Below the pieces are notes generated by a model, which saw only the letters and a program-made list of their open reading frames with translations, had not been told where the DNA came from and did no database searches. Positions 7,241-13,983 of a stretch of 20,369 nucleotides of DNA are shown here, piece after piece; positions within the stretch are counted from its first letter, which is position 1; every line of letters starts with the position of its first letter. The translations under genes and the position numbers were made by a program. Source of the stretch: JBOHCT01 sp050699055 (GTDB lineage Bacteria; Actinomycetota; Actinomycetes; Streptosporangiales; JBOHCT01). Location of the stretch: the NCBI GenBank assembly GCA_050699055.1, contig JBOHCT010000057.1, forward strand, positions 1 to 20,369, read 5' to 3'.

Positions 7241-7380
7241 GAGGCGGCCTCCAAAGCGAGCATCGCAGCGCAGCGAGGAGCGGAACGGAGGAGGACGCCG
7301 GGGTACACAGTCATGAGGCGGCCTCCAAAGCGAGCATCGCAGCGCAGCGAGGAGCGGAACGGAGGAGGACGCCGGGGTAC
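7234..7380 (-). repeat. 74-bp tandem duplication in the cnoX leader
   Basis: Bases 7234-7306 recur at 7308-7380 with an identical 73-bp match by eye and a 74-bp period. A third partial match (TCGGTCAT, ending 7388) starts the next unit. On the minus strand each unit runs from TACCCCGGCGTCC through TTTGGAGGCCGCCTCATGAC, so each unit delivers its own Shine-Dalgarno and ATG to whatever follows. Confidence 0.9.
7237..7314 (-). CDS. Upstream ORF 2 of cnoX (25 codons)
   Basis: It differs from upstream ORF 1 only at codons 2-3 (MTVYPGV instead of MTEYPGV, with a silent change in codon 2). Its TGA overlaps the cnoX ATG as ATGA (7240-7237), so a ribosome finishing it would be placed to start cnoX. 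GGAGG near the end of ORF 1 can act as its ribosome-binding site. Confidence 0.4.
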   Translation of the reverse strand: MTVYPGVLLRSAPRCAAMLALEAAS

Positions 7381-7388
7381 TCGGTCAT
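7311..7388 (-). CDS. Upstream ORF 1 of cnoX (25 codons)
   Basis: The frame reads MTEYPGVLLRSAPRCAAM and continues to LEAAS before TGA. Its stop overlaps the ATG of upstream ORF 2 as ATGA (7314-7311). An AGGA lies about 9 nt before the ATG. The first codons (ATGACCGAG) resemble those of cnoX itself. Translation is not proven; it could be a leader peptide or simply a by-product of the repeat. Confidence 0.4.
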   Translation of the reverse strand: MTEYPGVLLRSAPRCAAMLALEAAS

Positions 7389-7454
7389 GGGTCCATCCTG
7401 CCCTCTCACCCGCCCCGGACGCCAAACAGACCCTCAGATCGCCGGCCTCGACCC

Positions 7455-9128
7455 TCAGAACGCGGGCGGCTCGGCGTAGGTGCCCCACTCGCCGCGGAGA
7501 GCCTCGCAGACCTCGCCGAGGGTGACCTCCGCCCGTACCGCGTCGAGCATGGCGGGGATCATGTTCTCCTCGGTACGCGAGACCTCGATCATGCGCCGCA
7601 GCGCCGCGTCGACGGCGGTCTGTTCTCGCTGCCCGCGTCGCTGTCCGAGTAGCCGCCGCTGGTCGCGCTCGACCTCGTGGCGCACCCGCAGGATCTCCAG
7701 CGGCTCGGCGACGGTGCCGGTGTGGCGGTTGACCCCGACGACCCTCTTCTCGTCCTTCTCGAGCTTCTGCTGATAGGCGAAGGCCGCGTCCGCGATCTCG
7801 GACATGAACCACCCGTCCTCGATGCCGCGTAGGATGCCCGCCGTCATCGAGCGGTCCGCACTCATGTCCCTGATCCGGGCGAAGACCCGCTCGGCCTCGT
7901 CCTCCATGCGGTCGGTGAGTGACTCGAGGTACCACGAGCCGCCGAGCGGATCGACGACGTTCGTGACCTCGGTCTCCTCCATGATCACCTGCTGGGTACG
8001 CAGCGCGACCTCGGCGGCCTGCTCGGTCGGCAGCGCGAGCACCTCGTCCAGGGCGTTGGTGTGCAGGGAGTTCGTGCCGCCGAGCACGGCGGCCAGCGCC
8101 TCGATCGCGGTCCGCACCACGTTGTTGTAGGGCTGCTGCGCGGTCAACGACACGCCAGCGGTCTGGGTGTGGAAGCGCAGCCGCTGGGCGCGCTCTGTCG
8201 TCGCGCCGTACACGTCACGCATCCAGCGTGCCCAGATCCGGCGGGCGGCGCGGAACTTCGCGATCTCCTCGAAGAAGTCGATATGGGAGTCGAAGAAGAA
8301 CGAGAGCCCGGGCGCGAACGTCTCGATGTCGAGGCCACGGGAGAGGCCGAGCTCGACGTAGGCGAACCCGTCGGCCAGTGTGAACGCCAACTCCTGCGCG
8401 GCCGTGGAACCCGCCTCGCGGATGTGGTAGCCGGAGACGGACAGCGGCTTGTAGGCGGGGATCTCTTCGGCGCAGTACTCCATCAGGTCGCCGATCAGGC
8501 GAAGGTGCGGCCGGGCGGGGAACAGCCACTCCTTCTGGGCGATGTACTCCTTGAAGATGTCGGTCTGCAGGGTGCCGTCGAGCGCACGGATGTCGACGCC
8601 CTGGCGCTCGGCCGCGGCGAGGTACATGCAGAAGACCGGCACGGCCGGGCCGCTGATCGTCATCGACGTCGTGACCTCACCGAGCGGGATCTCGTGGAAG
8701 AGGACGTCCATGTCGGCGGCCGAGTCGACCGCGACGCCGCAGTGCCCTACCTCGCCGAGCGCTTTGACGTCGTCGGAGTCGCGGCCCATCAGCGTCGGCA
8801 TGTCGAACGCCACGGACAACCCGGTGCCACCGCCGCGCAGCAGCATCTTGTAGCGCTCGTTGGTCTGGCGGGCGTTGCCGAAGCCGGAGAACTGCCGGAT
8901 CGTCCAGGGGCGACCGCGGTACCCGGTGGAGTACAGTCCGCGGGTGTAGGGAAACTCCCCCGGCCAGCCGATGCGCTCGAAGCGGGGGTCACCGACCCCT
9001 GCCGGCGGGCCGTACACGGGATCGACCTCGATGCCCGAGAGCGTGCTGAAGTCCTCGTCCCTCTTGCGGGCGGAGTCGTACCGCTCCTGCCAACGGGCAC
9101 GGCCGGCCTCGATGTCCCTGGCGTCCAT
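7455..9128 (-). CDS. icmA: Isobutyryl-CoA mutase large (catalytic) subunit, IcmA-type
   Basis: The 557-aa protein is the substrate-binding TIM-barrel subunit of an adenosylcobalamin-dependent acyl-CoA mutase (GRPWTIRQFSGFGNARQTN, then SVAFDMPTLMGRDSDD, then TAQQPYNNVVRTAIEALAAVLGGTNSLHTN). It ends without the C-terminal B12-binding domain (no DxHxxG), so it needs a separate small subunit, not encoded here. Phe80 (IRQFSG) and Gln198 (YIAQKEW) are the isobutyryl-CoA mutase pair. Methylmalonyl-CoA mutases carry Tyr and Arg at these places (Tyr89/Arg207 in Propionibacterium). The predicted reaction is isobutyryl-CoA to n-butyryl-CoA, serving valine breakdown and polyketide precursor supply. AGGGGGTC precedes ATG 9128. 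The meaB and thiolase genes lie upstream on the same strand; automated annotation would probably say methylmalonyl-CoA mutase. Confidence 0.85.
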   Translation of the reverse strand: MDARDIEAGRARWQERYDSARKRDEDFSTLSGIEVDPVYGPPAGVGDPRFERIGWPGEFPYTRGLYSTGYRGRPWTIRQFSGFGNARQTNERYKMLLRGGGTGLSVAFDMPTLMGRDSDDVKALGEVGHCGVAVDSAADMDVLFHEIPLGEVTTSMTISGPAVPVFCMYLAAAERQGVDIRALDGTLQTDIFKEYIAQKEWLFPARPHLRLIGDLMEYCAEEIPAYKPLSVSGYHIREAGSTAAQELAFTLADGFAYVELGLSRGLDIETFAPGLSFFFDSHIDFFEEIAKFRAARRIWARWMRDVYGATTERAQRLRFHTQTAGVSLTAQQPYNNVVRTAIEALAAVLGGTNSLHTNALDEVLALPTEQAAEVALRTQQVIMEETEVTNVVDPLGGSWYLESLTDRMEDEAERVFARIRDMSADRSMTAGILRGIEDGWFMSEIADAAFAYQQKLEKDEKRVVGVNRHTGTVAEPLEILRVRHEVERDQRRLLGQRRGQREQTAVDAALRRMIEVSRTEENMIPAMLDAVRAEVTLGEVCEALRGEWGTYAEPPAF

Positions 9129-9175
9129 GGCGACCCCCTGGAGTCCGCGGTTCCTCTCCGAATACTAGGAGTTAG

Positions 9176-9206
9176 TTTGTGAACCTCGCGAGCGTCGACC
9201 CTACGG
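9176..9206 (-). repeat. Dispersed intergenic repeat, copy D (inverted)
   Basis: On the minus strand it reads CCGTAGGGTCGACGCTCGCG followed by AGGTTCACAAA, 29 of 31 identical to copy B. It lies 48 bp upstream of icmA in the same orientation as that gene. Adjoining bases extend a hairpin of the form CGGCCC, loop GTA, GGGTCG. Confidence 0.8.
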
Positions 9207-9351
9207 GCCGACTGGTCGTGCCGGAGGCGCGCACAGGGGCGTCGCGGTTCACGTGCTCCCGAGACTCCGCGATCACGTTTTCCCTGCAAATGACCAAAGC
9301 GGCGCCCGGAATGTCGGTATTCGGTGTCACCAGGAAGGAGAACATGATCTT
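9207..9351 (-). other. Non-coding gap between meaB and icmA
   Basis: These 145 bp, with the repeat next to them, separate meaB from icmA. I see no conserved ORF. The segment near the meaB stop is less GC-rich (CAAATGACCAAAG, GAACATGATCTTTTA), so it may hold an independent icmA promoter. No convincing -35/-10 pair was found. A B12 riboswitch box is not evident. Confidence 0.35.
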
Positions 9352-10332
9352 TTACCGGCGGAACGGACCCTCGGTGAGTCCCGAGACCAGCTCGTCGGCG
9401 GCAGTGTACGGGTCGAGCTCGCCCGCGACCACATGCCGCGCGAGAGCACCGAGACGCCTGTCGCCGCGCAGGTCGCCCATGCGCTCCCGGAGCACCCCGA
9501 CGGCGATCCCCTCGACCTCGCCGCGGGCGCGTTCCCGCTGACGCCGCCGCAGCTCGCCGCTCGACCGCAGCCACGCGGCGTGCCCGTCCAGCTTGTCCAC
9601 AAGCTCCTCGACGCCCTCCTGGCGGGCGGCGACAGTCTTGACGATGGGCGGCTTCCAGTCACCCTCACCGCGCTCGGCGAGCGCGATCATGTTCCGCAGG
9701 TCGCGGACGGTCGCCTGCGCGCCCTCACGGTCGGCCTTGTTGACCACGAACACGTCGCCGATCTCCAAGATCCCCGCCTTGGCGGCCTGGATCGCGTCAC
9801 CCATGCCGGGGGCCACGAGGACGAGCGTCTGGTCCGCCATCGAGGCGATCTCGACCTCCGCCTGCCCGACGCCCACGGTCTCGACGATCACGACGTCGCA
9901 GCCAGCGGCGTCGAGCACCCGCAGCGCCTGCGGGGTGGCCGCGGCCAGGCCCCCCAGGTGCCCACGGGTCGCCATGGAACGGATGAAGACGTCCCTGTCG
10001 GTCCCGTGCTCCTGCATGCGTACGCGGTCGCCGAGCAGCGCGCCGCCGGAGAACGGCGAGGTCGGGTCGACCGCGAGAACGCCAACCCGCCTGCCGAGGG
10101 CACGGTAGGCCGTGACGAGAGCGGACGCGCACGTGGACTTGCCGACGCCGGGCGCGCCGGTCAGGCCGACGATCCGGGCGCGCCCGGTATCCGGGGCGAG
10201 CGCCGCGGCCACCTCCCGGAGGGCGGGTGAGGCGTTCTCGATGAGAGAGATGAGCCGCGCCACCGCGCGCGGCTGGCCCTTGCGGGCACGCGCAACGAGA
10301 TCGCCGACCTCGAGTCGGCCCCCACGGCTCAC
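9352..10332 (-). CDS. meaB: MeaB-type G-protein chaperone of acyl-CoA mutase
   Basis: The 326-aa SIMIBI-class GTPase has Walker A GAPGVGKS (59-66), the DPTSPFSGGALLGDRVRM segment (89-106), the switch ETVGVGQAEV (151-160) and G4 NKAD (198-201). The C-terminal dimerisation helices follow. MeaB proteins gate adenosylcobalamin loading of methylmalonyl- or isobutyryl-CoA mutase and protect the enzyme from inactivation, using GTP. The GTG start at 10332 has GGAG about 8 nt upstream. It begins 27 bp after the thiolase stop, so both are probably one transcript, with icmA 223 bp further on. Its likely client is the IcmA encoded next to it. Confidence 0.93.
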   Translation of the reverse strand: MSRGGRLEVGDLVARARKGQPRAVARLISLIENASPALREVAAALAPDTGRARIVGLTGAPGVGKSTCASALVTAYRALGRRVGVLAVDPTSPFSGGALLGDRVRMQEHGTDRDVFIRSMATRGHLGGLAAATPQALRVLDAAGCDVVIVETVGVGQAEVEIASMADQTLVLVAPGMGDAIQAAKAGILEIGDVFVVNKADREGAQATVRDLRNMIALAERGEGDWKPPIVKTVAARQEGVEELVDKLDGHAAWLRSSGELRRRQRERARGEVEGIAVGVLRERMGDLRGDRRLGALARHVVAGELDPYTAADELVSGLTEGPFRR

Positions 10333-10359
10333 GCGACCGCTCCGGTCGGCGTCACGCGC

Positions 10360-11547
10360 TCACGGCCCCTGCACCCGAAAGATCAACGCGTCACCCTGGC
10401 CTCCGCCCCCGCACAGACCCGCGGCGCCGACACCGCCCCCGCGGCGGCGCAGCTCCAGCGCCAGCGTCAGCGCGAGACGGGCACCGGACATGCCGATGGG
10501 GTGGCCGAGCGCGATGGCGCCGCCGTTGACGTTGACAGTCTCCGGCCGGAGCGAGAGTTCGCGCGTCGACTGGATGACGACGGCCGCGAAGGCTTCGTTG
10601 ATCTCGATCAGGTCGAGGTCTGAGGCCGACACGCTCTCACGCGCGAGTGCCTTCCTGATCGCGTTCGACGGCTGCGACTGCAGGCTCGCGTCCGGGCCCG
10701 CCACGATCCCGTGAGCCCCGATCTCCGCGAGGACCGGTGCGCCGATCTCCTCCGCCCTGGCCCGCGACATCACGACGACAGCGCAGGCACCGTCGGAGAT
10801 CTGGGAGGCGGTGCCGGCCGTGATCGTGCCGTCCCCCCCGAACGCCGGCCTGAGCCTGGCCAGCCCCTCGGTCGTGGTCTCGGGACGGATACCTTCATCG
10901 TCCTTCACAGTGATCGGGTCGCCCCTGCGCTGCGGTACGTCGACCGGAGTGATCTCCTCATCGAAGAGGCCGTTCTTCTGCGCGAGCGCGGCCCTCCGGT
11001 GGGACGACGCCGCGTACGCGTCCTGCTCCTCGCGACCGATGCCGAGACGTGCGTTGTGGCGATCGGTCAGCTCACCCATCGGTACGTGGTCGAAGACATC
11101 GGTCAGGCCGTCGTACGCCATCGCGTCGACGACCTCGATCGAGCCGTACTTGTAGCCGTGGCGGGCGCCGGGGAGCACGTGCGGGGCGTTCGTCATCGAC
11201 TCCATGCCGCCGGCGACGACGATGTCGAGTTCACCGGCTCCGATGAGCTGATCGGCGAGGGCGATGGCGTCAAGGCCGGACAGGCACACCTTGTTGATCG
11301 TCAGAGACGGGACAGTCATCGGGATGCCGCCCTTGACCGCCGCCTGGCGTGCGGTGATCTGGCCCGCGCCGGCCTGGAGCACCTGGCCCATGATCACGTA
11401 GTCCACCTGGTCGCCTACGACACCCGCCCGCTGCAAGGCCCCCTTGATCGCGAAGCCGCCGAGGTCGACCCCGGTGAAGCTCTTCAGCGAGCCGAGCAGC
11501 CGGCCCATCGGCGTCCGTGCGCCCGCGACGATCACAGAACCAGGCAT
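10360..11547 (-). CDS. Acetyl-CoA C-acetyltransferase (thiolase)
   Basis: The 395-aa protein is a biosynthetic-type thiolase that condenses two acetyl-CoA to acetoacetyl-CoA or runs the reverse. The nucleophile is Cys88 (INKVCLSG), with His349 (ALGHPIGMSGAR) and Cys379 (GLCGGGGQGDA). These positions match Zoogloea thiolase (89, 348, 378) within one residue. NEAFA is also present. The start is the ATG at 11547, giving MPGSVIVAGARTPMG, because GAGGAG lies 7 nt upstream; the frame stays open much further but is not thiolase-like there. It is the first gene of the thiolase-meaB unit and diverges from mce. In Streptomyces the thiolase, epimerase and Scy/FilP genes are, from memory, similarly adjacent. 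Confidence 0.94.
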   Translation of the reverse strand: MPGSVIVAGARTPMGRLLGSLKSFTGVDLGGFAIKGALQRAGVVGDQVDYVIMGQVLQAGAGQITARQAAVKGGIPMTVPSLTINKVCLSGLDAIALADQLIGAGELDIVVAGGMESMTNAPHVLPGARHGYKYGSIEVVDAMAYDGLTDVFDHVPMGELTDRHNARLGIGREEQDAYAASSHRRAALAQKNGLFDEEITPVDVPQRRGDPITVKDDEGIRPETTTEGLARLRPAFGGDGTITAGTASQISDGACAVVVMSRARAEEIGAPVLAEIGAHGIVAGPDASLQSQPSNAIRKALARESVSASDLDLIEINEAFAAVVIQSTRELSLRPETVNVNGGAIALGHPIGMSGARLALTLALELRRRGGGVGAAGLCGGGGQGDALIFRVQGP

Positions 11548-11619
11548 GACAGTCTCCTCGCGCTCCTCGCGCCTCGCGCTTTCTGAACCTCTCCAGAAAC
11601 CCGCTGTCACCATACCCAG

Positions 11620-11649
11620 CGGTAGCGTCCGCGAGGTTCGCGGACAAGC
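11620..11649. promoter_or_regulatory. Perfect 8-bp inverted repeat between thiolase and mce (divergent repeat copy E)
   Basis: GTCCGCGA (11627-11634), spacer GGT, TCGCGGAC (11638-11645) is a perfect inverted repeat in the 123-bp gap between two divergent genes. It contains the CGCGAGGTTC core of the dispersed repeat, but bases on the right have become complementary to the left. It could be an operator for both genes, or simply a drifted repeat copy. Confidence 0.45.
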
Positions 11650-11670
11650 ACGTGGTGCGAGCATGGAACC

Positions 11671-12093
11671 GTGTTGACACGCATCGACCACATCGGGATC
11701 GCCTGCCACGACCTGGACGAACAGGTCGCCTTCTACGAGGCGACCTTCGGCCTTCGGGTCGTGGCGCGGGAGACCCGCGAGGACCAGGGGGTGTACGAAG
11801 CGATGCTGCACGTCGCCGACGCTCCCGCCGGCTCGTCGTACGTCCAGCTCATCCAGCCGAGCCACGCCGACTCCCCTGTGGGGAGGTTCCTCGAACGGCA
11901 CGGAGAGGGGATCCACCACGTCGGGTACGGCGTCGAGGACATCACGGCGGCGCTGAAGTCCATCGGCCGCGGGGGGGTACGGCCGCTCGACGGACGGCCG
12001 CGACACGGCACGATGGGCGCGTCGATCGCGTTTCTGCACCCCAAAGACATCGGCGGAGTACTCACGGAGCTCGTCGAGGCGCCGCCGGCGTAG
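11671..12093 (+). CDS. mce: Methylmalonyl-CoA epimerase
   Basis: The 140-aa vicinal-oxygen-chelate fold protein interconverts (2R)- and (2S)-methylmalonyl-CoA. It shows two VOC modules: RIDHIGIACHDLDEQVAFYEATFGL at the N-terminus and IHHVGYGVEDI in the middle. His7 (DHIGIA), the later His in HHVGY and the C-terminal Glu of LTELVE fit the family metal ligands, with a Gln in YVQLIQP. Length is typical. The start is GTG 11671, with TTG 11674 as an alternative; neither has a strong Shine-Dalgarno. It is divergent from the thiolase. Its presence argues that a true methylmalonyl-CoA mutase exists elsewhere in the genome, since the mutase here has the isobutyryl signature. Confidence 0.92.
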   Translation: MLTRIDHIGIACHDLDEQVAFYEATFGLRVVARETREDQGVYEAMLHVADAPAGSSYVQLIQPSHADSPVGRFLERHGEGIHHVGYGVEDITAALKSIGRGGVRPLDGRPRHGTMGASIAFLHPKDIGGVLTELVEAPPA

Positions 12094-12103
12094 GCCAGGC
12101 GGT

Positions 12104-12121
12104 CCGCCCTTCGGGGGGCGC
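12104..12121 (+). terminator. Possible terminator hairpin after mce
   Basis: CGCCC (12105-12109) pairs with GGGCG (12116-12120) around a TTCGGG loop, 11 bp after the mce stop. No T-tract follows closely, so termination strength is uncertain. Confidence 0.4.
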
Positions 12122-12449
12122 GGATGCCCTATCTTGGGTTGGCGCCGTCACGGGTCCGTTCGTGGCCACCGAATGTCTCCGTTCGCGTTGTTGCGCCGGC
12201 CGCCGCTCGTTACGGTTGTGCTTGCGCCGTCTGGCTTCCGCACACTTCGCTTTGTTCGTGCTCTTCTCACAAATGGGATGTTTCGTGCGCGACGTCTATC
12301 CGGGCCTCACGCGGCATCGAATCAGAGTACTCTGCCGTGCACCAAAGGTCGCTCCGGTCACCGTGACGACGCCATGCATGTCCGCCCCCCGCGAGACGAT
12401 CAGCCCGTCCCCCAACGCGTAGCCGTCTCGGCAGTCAGGATTGAACCCC
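12122..12449 (+). promoter_or_regulatory. Long leader/promoter region of the coiled-coil gene
   Basis: This 328-bp gap is less GC-rich than its neighbours, and no frame looks protein-coding. It contains a 12-bp perfect palindrome, CAGAGTACTCTG (12323-12334), and a second small one, GTCAC-C-GTGAC (12357-12367). AGGA at 12437-12440 serves the downstream ATG. I could not pick a convincing -35/-10 pair. Confidence 0.45.
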
Positions 12450-13838
12450 ATGCAGCCCGATATCGACGCACAGCTCAGTAACTTCTTCGACGAAAGCAGC
12501 CCATCCCGCGAGTTCGACGTGGTGCTGCGCGGCTACGACCGGCACCAGGTCGACGAACACGTCAAACAACTCGAGGGTGAGCTGCACCAGACCCACGACG
12601 AGAACCAGCAGCTCAGGCGCGATGTGGGTGATACCCAGCGCCAGCTGCAGGAGCAGGACCGCCCCACCTACTCCGGGCTCGGCGCCCGTATCGAGCAGCT
12701 TCTCAGGCTGGCCGAGGAGCAGGCGTCCGAGCTCGTGAATGCCGCGAGATCGGAGGCGGGCGAGATCAAGGCGGGGGCGAAGGTCGACGCCGCCGAGATG
12801 CGGGCCGGCGCCGAGAACGACGCGGCCGAGATGCGGGCGACAGCCCAGCGCGAGGCCGACGATCACCGTGGGGCGGCCGAACGCGAGGCCGAGGAGATCC
12901 GTGGCGTGGCCGAGCGTGAGGCCGAGGACCTCACCTCGACCACCGAGCGCGAGGTCGCGAAGCTCCGTGCCACGGCCGACCACGAGCTCGCCGAGCGGCG
13001 TGCCACCTCAGAGCGCGAGATCGCGAAGCTCCGTACGACCACCGAGCGTGAGGTGGCGCAGCTGCGCGCCTCGACCAAGCGCGAGCGCGACGAGATTCTG
13101 ACGACCGCCAAGCGGCAGGCCGACGAGATGCGCGCGCAGGCCCAGCGCATCCTCGAGGAGGGTGAGGCCCAGCGCGCCCAGGCCGACTCCGAGTTCGAGA
13201 TCCAGCTGGCCCAGCGCCGGGAGGAAGCCGAGCGGCAGGAAGCCGAGCGGCACGCCGCGGCCCAGGCGGCGACGCAGAAGCTCGTCTCGGAGGCCGAGCA
13301 GCGCGCCTCCACCGCGGAGCAGCGCGCCTCCAAGGCGACCCACCAGGCCGAGCAGACCCGTCGCGAGGCCGAGCAACATGCCAAGCAGCTCGTCGCCAAC
13401 GCTCGGCGCAACGCGGACCAGATCGTGGCCGAGGCCAAGAGCCAGGCCGATCAGCTCATGTCCGACACCAAGAGCGAGGCCGAGCGCACCAGGACGACCG
13501 CGCAGCGTCAGGTCGACGAGCTGACCCGCCAGCGCGACAGCATCACCAGCCACCTGAGCCAGCTCCGCCAGCTCCTCGGCTCGATGTCCGTCCCGGGCCT
13601 CGAGGAAGCCGCCCTGCCGGCCGCAGACGAAACCCCCAGCGTGGAGGCGGCCCCGGAGTCCGGCTCAGACTCGGGTTCAGCTGGCCAGGAGTCGGGCGGC
13701 GGCGCCAGCCAGAGCCGTTCGGGCGACAAGAAGCAGGCCAAGGGCGAGAAGGCGACGAAGCGCTCCACCGGGTCGTCGAAGGCCGGCCCCGACGACGAGA
13801 CCGAGGTGGTCACCCTCCGCGAGTGGTGGGAGGAGTAG
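12450..13838 (+). CDS. DivIVA-like long coiled-coil cytoskeletal protein (Scy/FilP type)
   Basis: The 462-aa protein starts with a DivIVA-like segment (EFDVVLRGYDRHQVDEHVKQLEGEL, residues 21-45) and a short coiled coil. From residue 99 to 241 it has 13 consecutive 11-residue repeats (for example AEREAEEIRGV, TEREVAKLRAT, SEREIAKLRTT). A less regular coil (242-317) and a further hendecad block (about 318-372) follow. The tail is disordered, Ser/Gly/Lys-rich, and ends TLREWWEE. Hendecads and the DivIVA-like head are features of Scy and FilP, which organise polar growth in Streptomyces. This protein is longer than FilP and much shorter than Scy. Its place next to mce and the thiolase matches, from memory, the Scy/FilP neighbourhood. 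ATG 12450 is preferred to TTG 12441 because AGGA lies 9 nt upstream. Confidence 0.82.
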   Translation: MQPDIDAQLSNFFDESSPSREFDVVLRGYDRHQVDEHVKQLEGELHQTHDENQQLRRDVGDTQRQLQEQDRPTYSGLGARIEQLLRLAEEQASELVNAARSEAGEIKAGAKVDAAEMRAGAENDAAEMRATAQREADDHRGAAEREAEEIRGVAEREAEDLTSTTEREVAKLRATADHELAERRATSEREIAKLRTTTEREVAQLRASTKRERDEILTTAKRQADEMRAQAQRILEEGEAQRAQADSEFEIQLAQRREEAERQEAERHAAAQAATQKLVSEAEQRASTAEQRASKATHQAEQTRREAEQHAKQLVANARRNADQIVAEAKSQADQLMSDTKSEAERTRTTAQRQVDELTRQRDSITSHLSQLRQLLGSMSVPGLEEAALPAADETPSVEAAPESGSDSGSAGQESGGGASQSRSGDKKQAKGEKATKRSTGSSKAGPDDETEVVTLREWWEE

Positions 13839-13880
13839 GCCCCCGGCACGGCCCCTCTGACAGCCCTGGCCTCGCGTTCG

Positions 13881-13912
13881 CGCCCCGGTCCCGAGAGGGT
13901 CCGGGGCGCTTT
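13881..13912 (+). terminator. Rho-independent-type terminator
   Basis: CGCCCCGG (13881-13888) pairs perfectly with CCGGGGCG (13901-13908). Inside, after a T/T mismatch, CCC and GGG close a GAGA tetraloop, and CTTTC follows. It sits 42 bp after the coiled-coil gene stop. Confidence 0.75.
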
Positions 13913-13983
13913 CGCGTGCGAGGCTCACCGTCGCGGCTGCCGGTAAGCTCGACTCCACCATTCGACCACCTCGGGAGCACGGC

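Noticed and set aside
8061..9182. 373-codon plus-strand frame opposite icmA
   Set aside because: The minus-strand mutase is unmistakable; this frame has no family features and arises from codon bias.
9129..9351. Possible cobalamin riboswitch upstream of the mutase gene
   Set aside because: No B12-box-like conserved core could be found, and the mutase uses the cofactor instead of making it; the conspicuous element there is repeat copy D.
10711..11586. 291-codon plus-strand frame opposite the thiolase
   Set aside because: Antisense shadow; the thiolase catalytic residues are all on the other strand.
12134..12481. 115-codon plus-strand frame in the leader of the coiled-coil gene
   Set aside because: It overlaps the true start region, has poor third-position bias and no recognisable motif; the stretch looks regulatory.
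12744..13172. 33-bp periodic repeats resembling a DNA tandem array or CRISPR
   Set aside because: The period reflects 11-residue coiled-coil repeats in a coding frame; units are degenerate and have no spacer pattern.
13916..13929. GTGCGAGGCTCACC as a further dispersed-repeat copy
   Set aside because: Only about 11 bases resemble the core, with a mismatch, and the flanks do not match.
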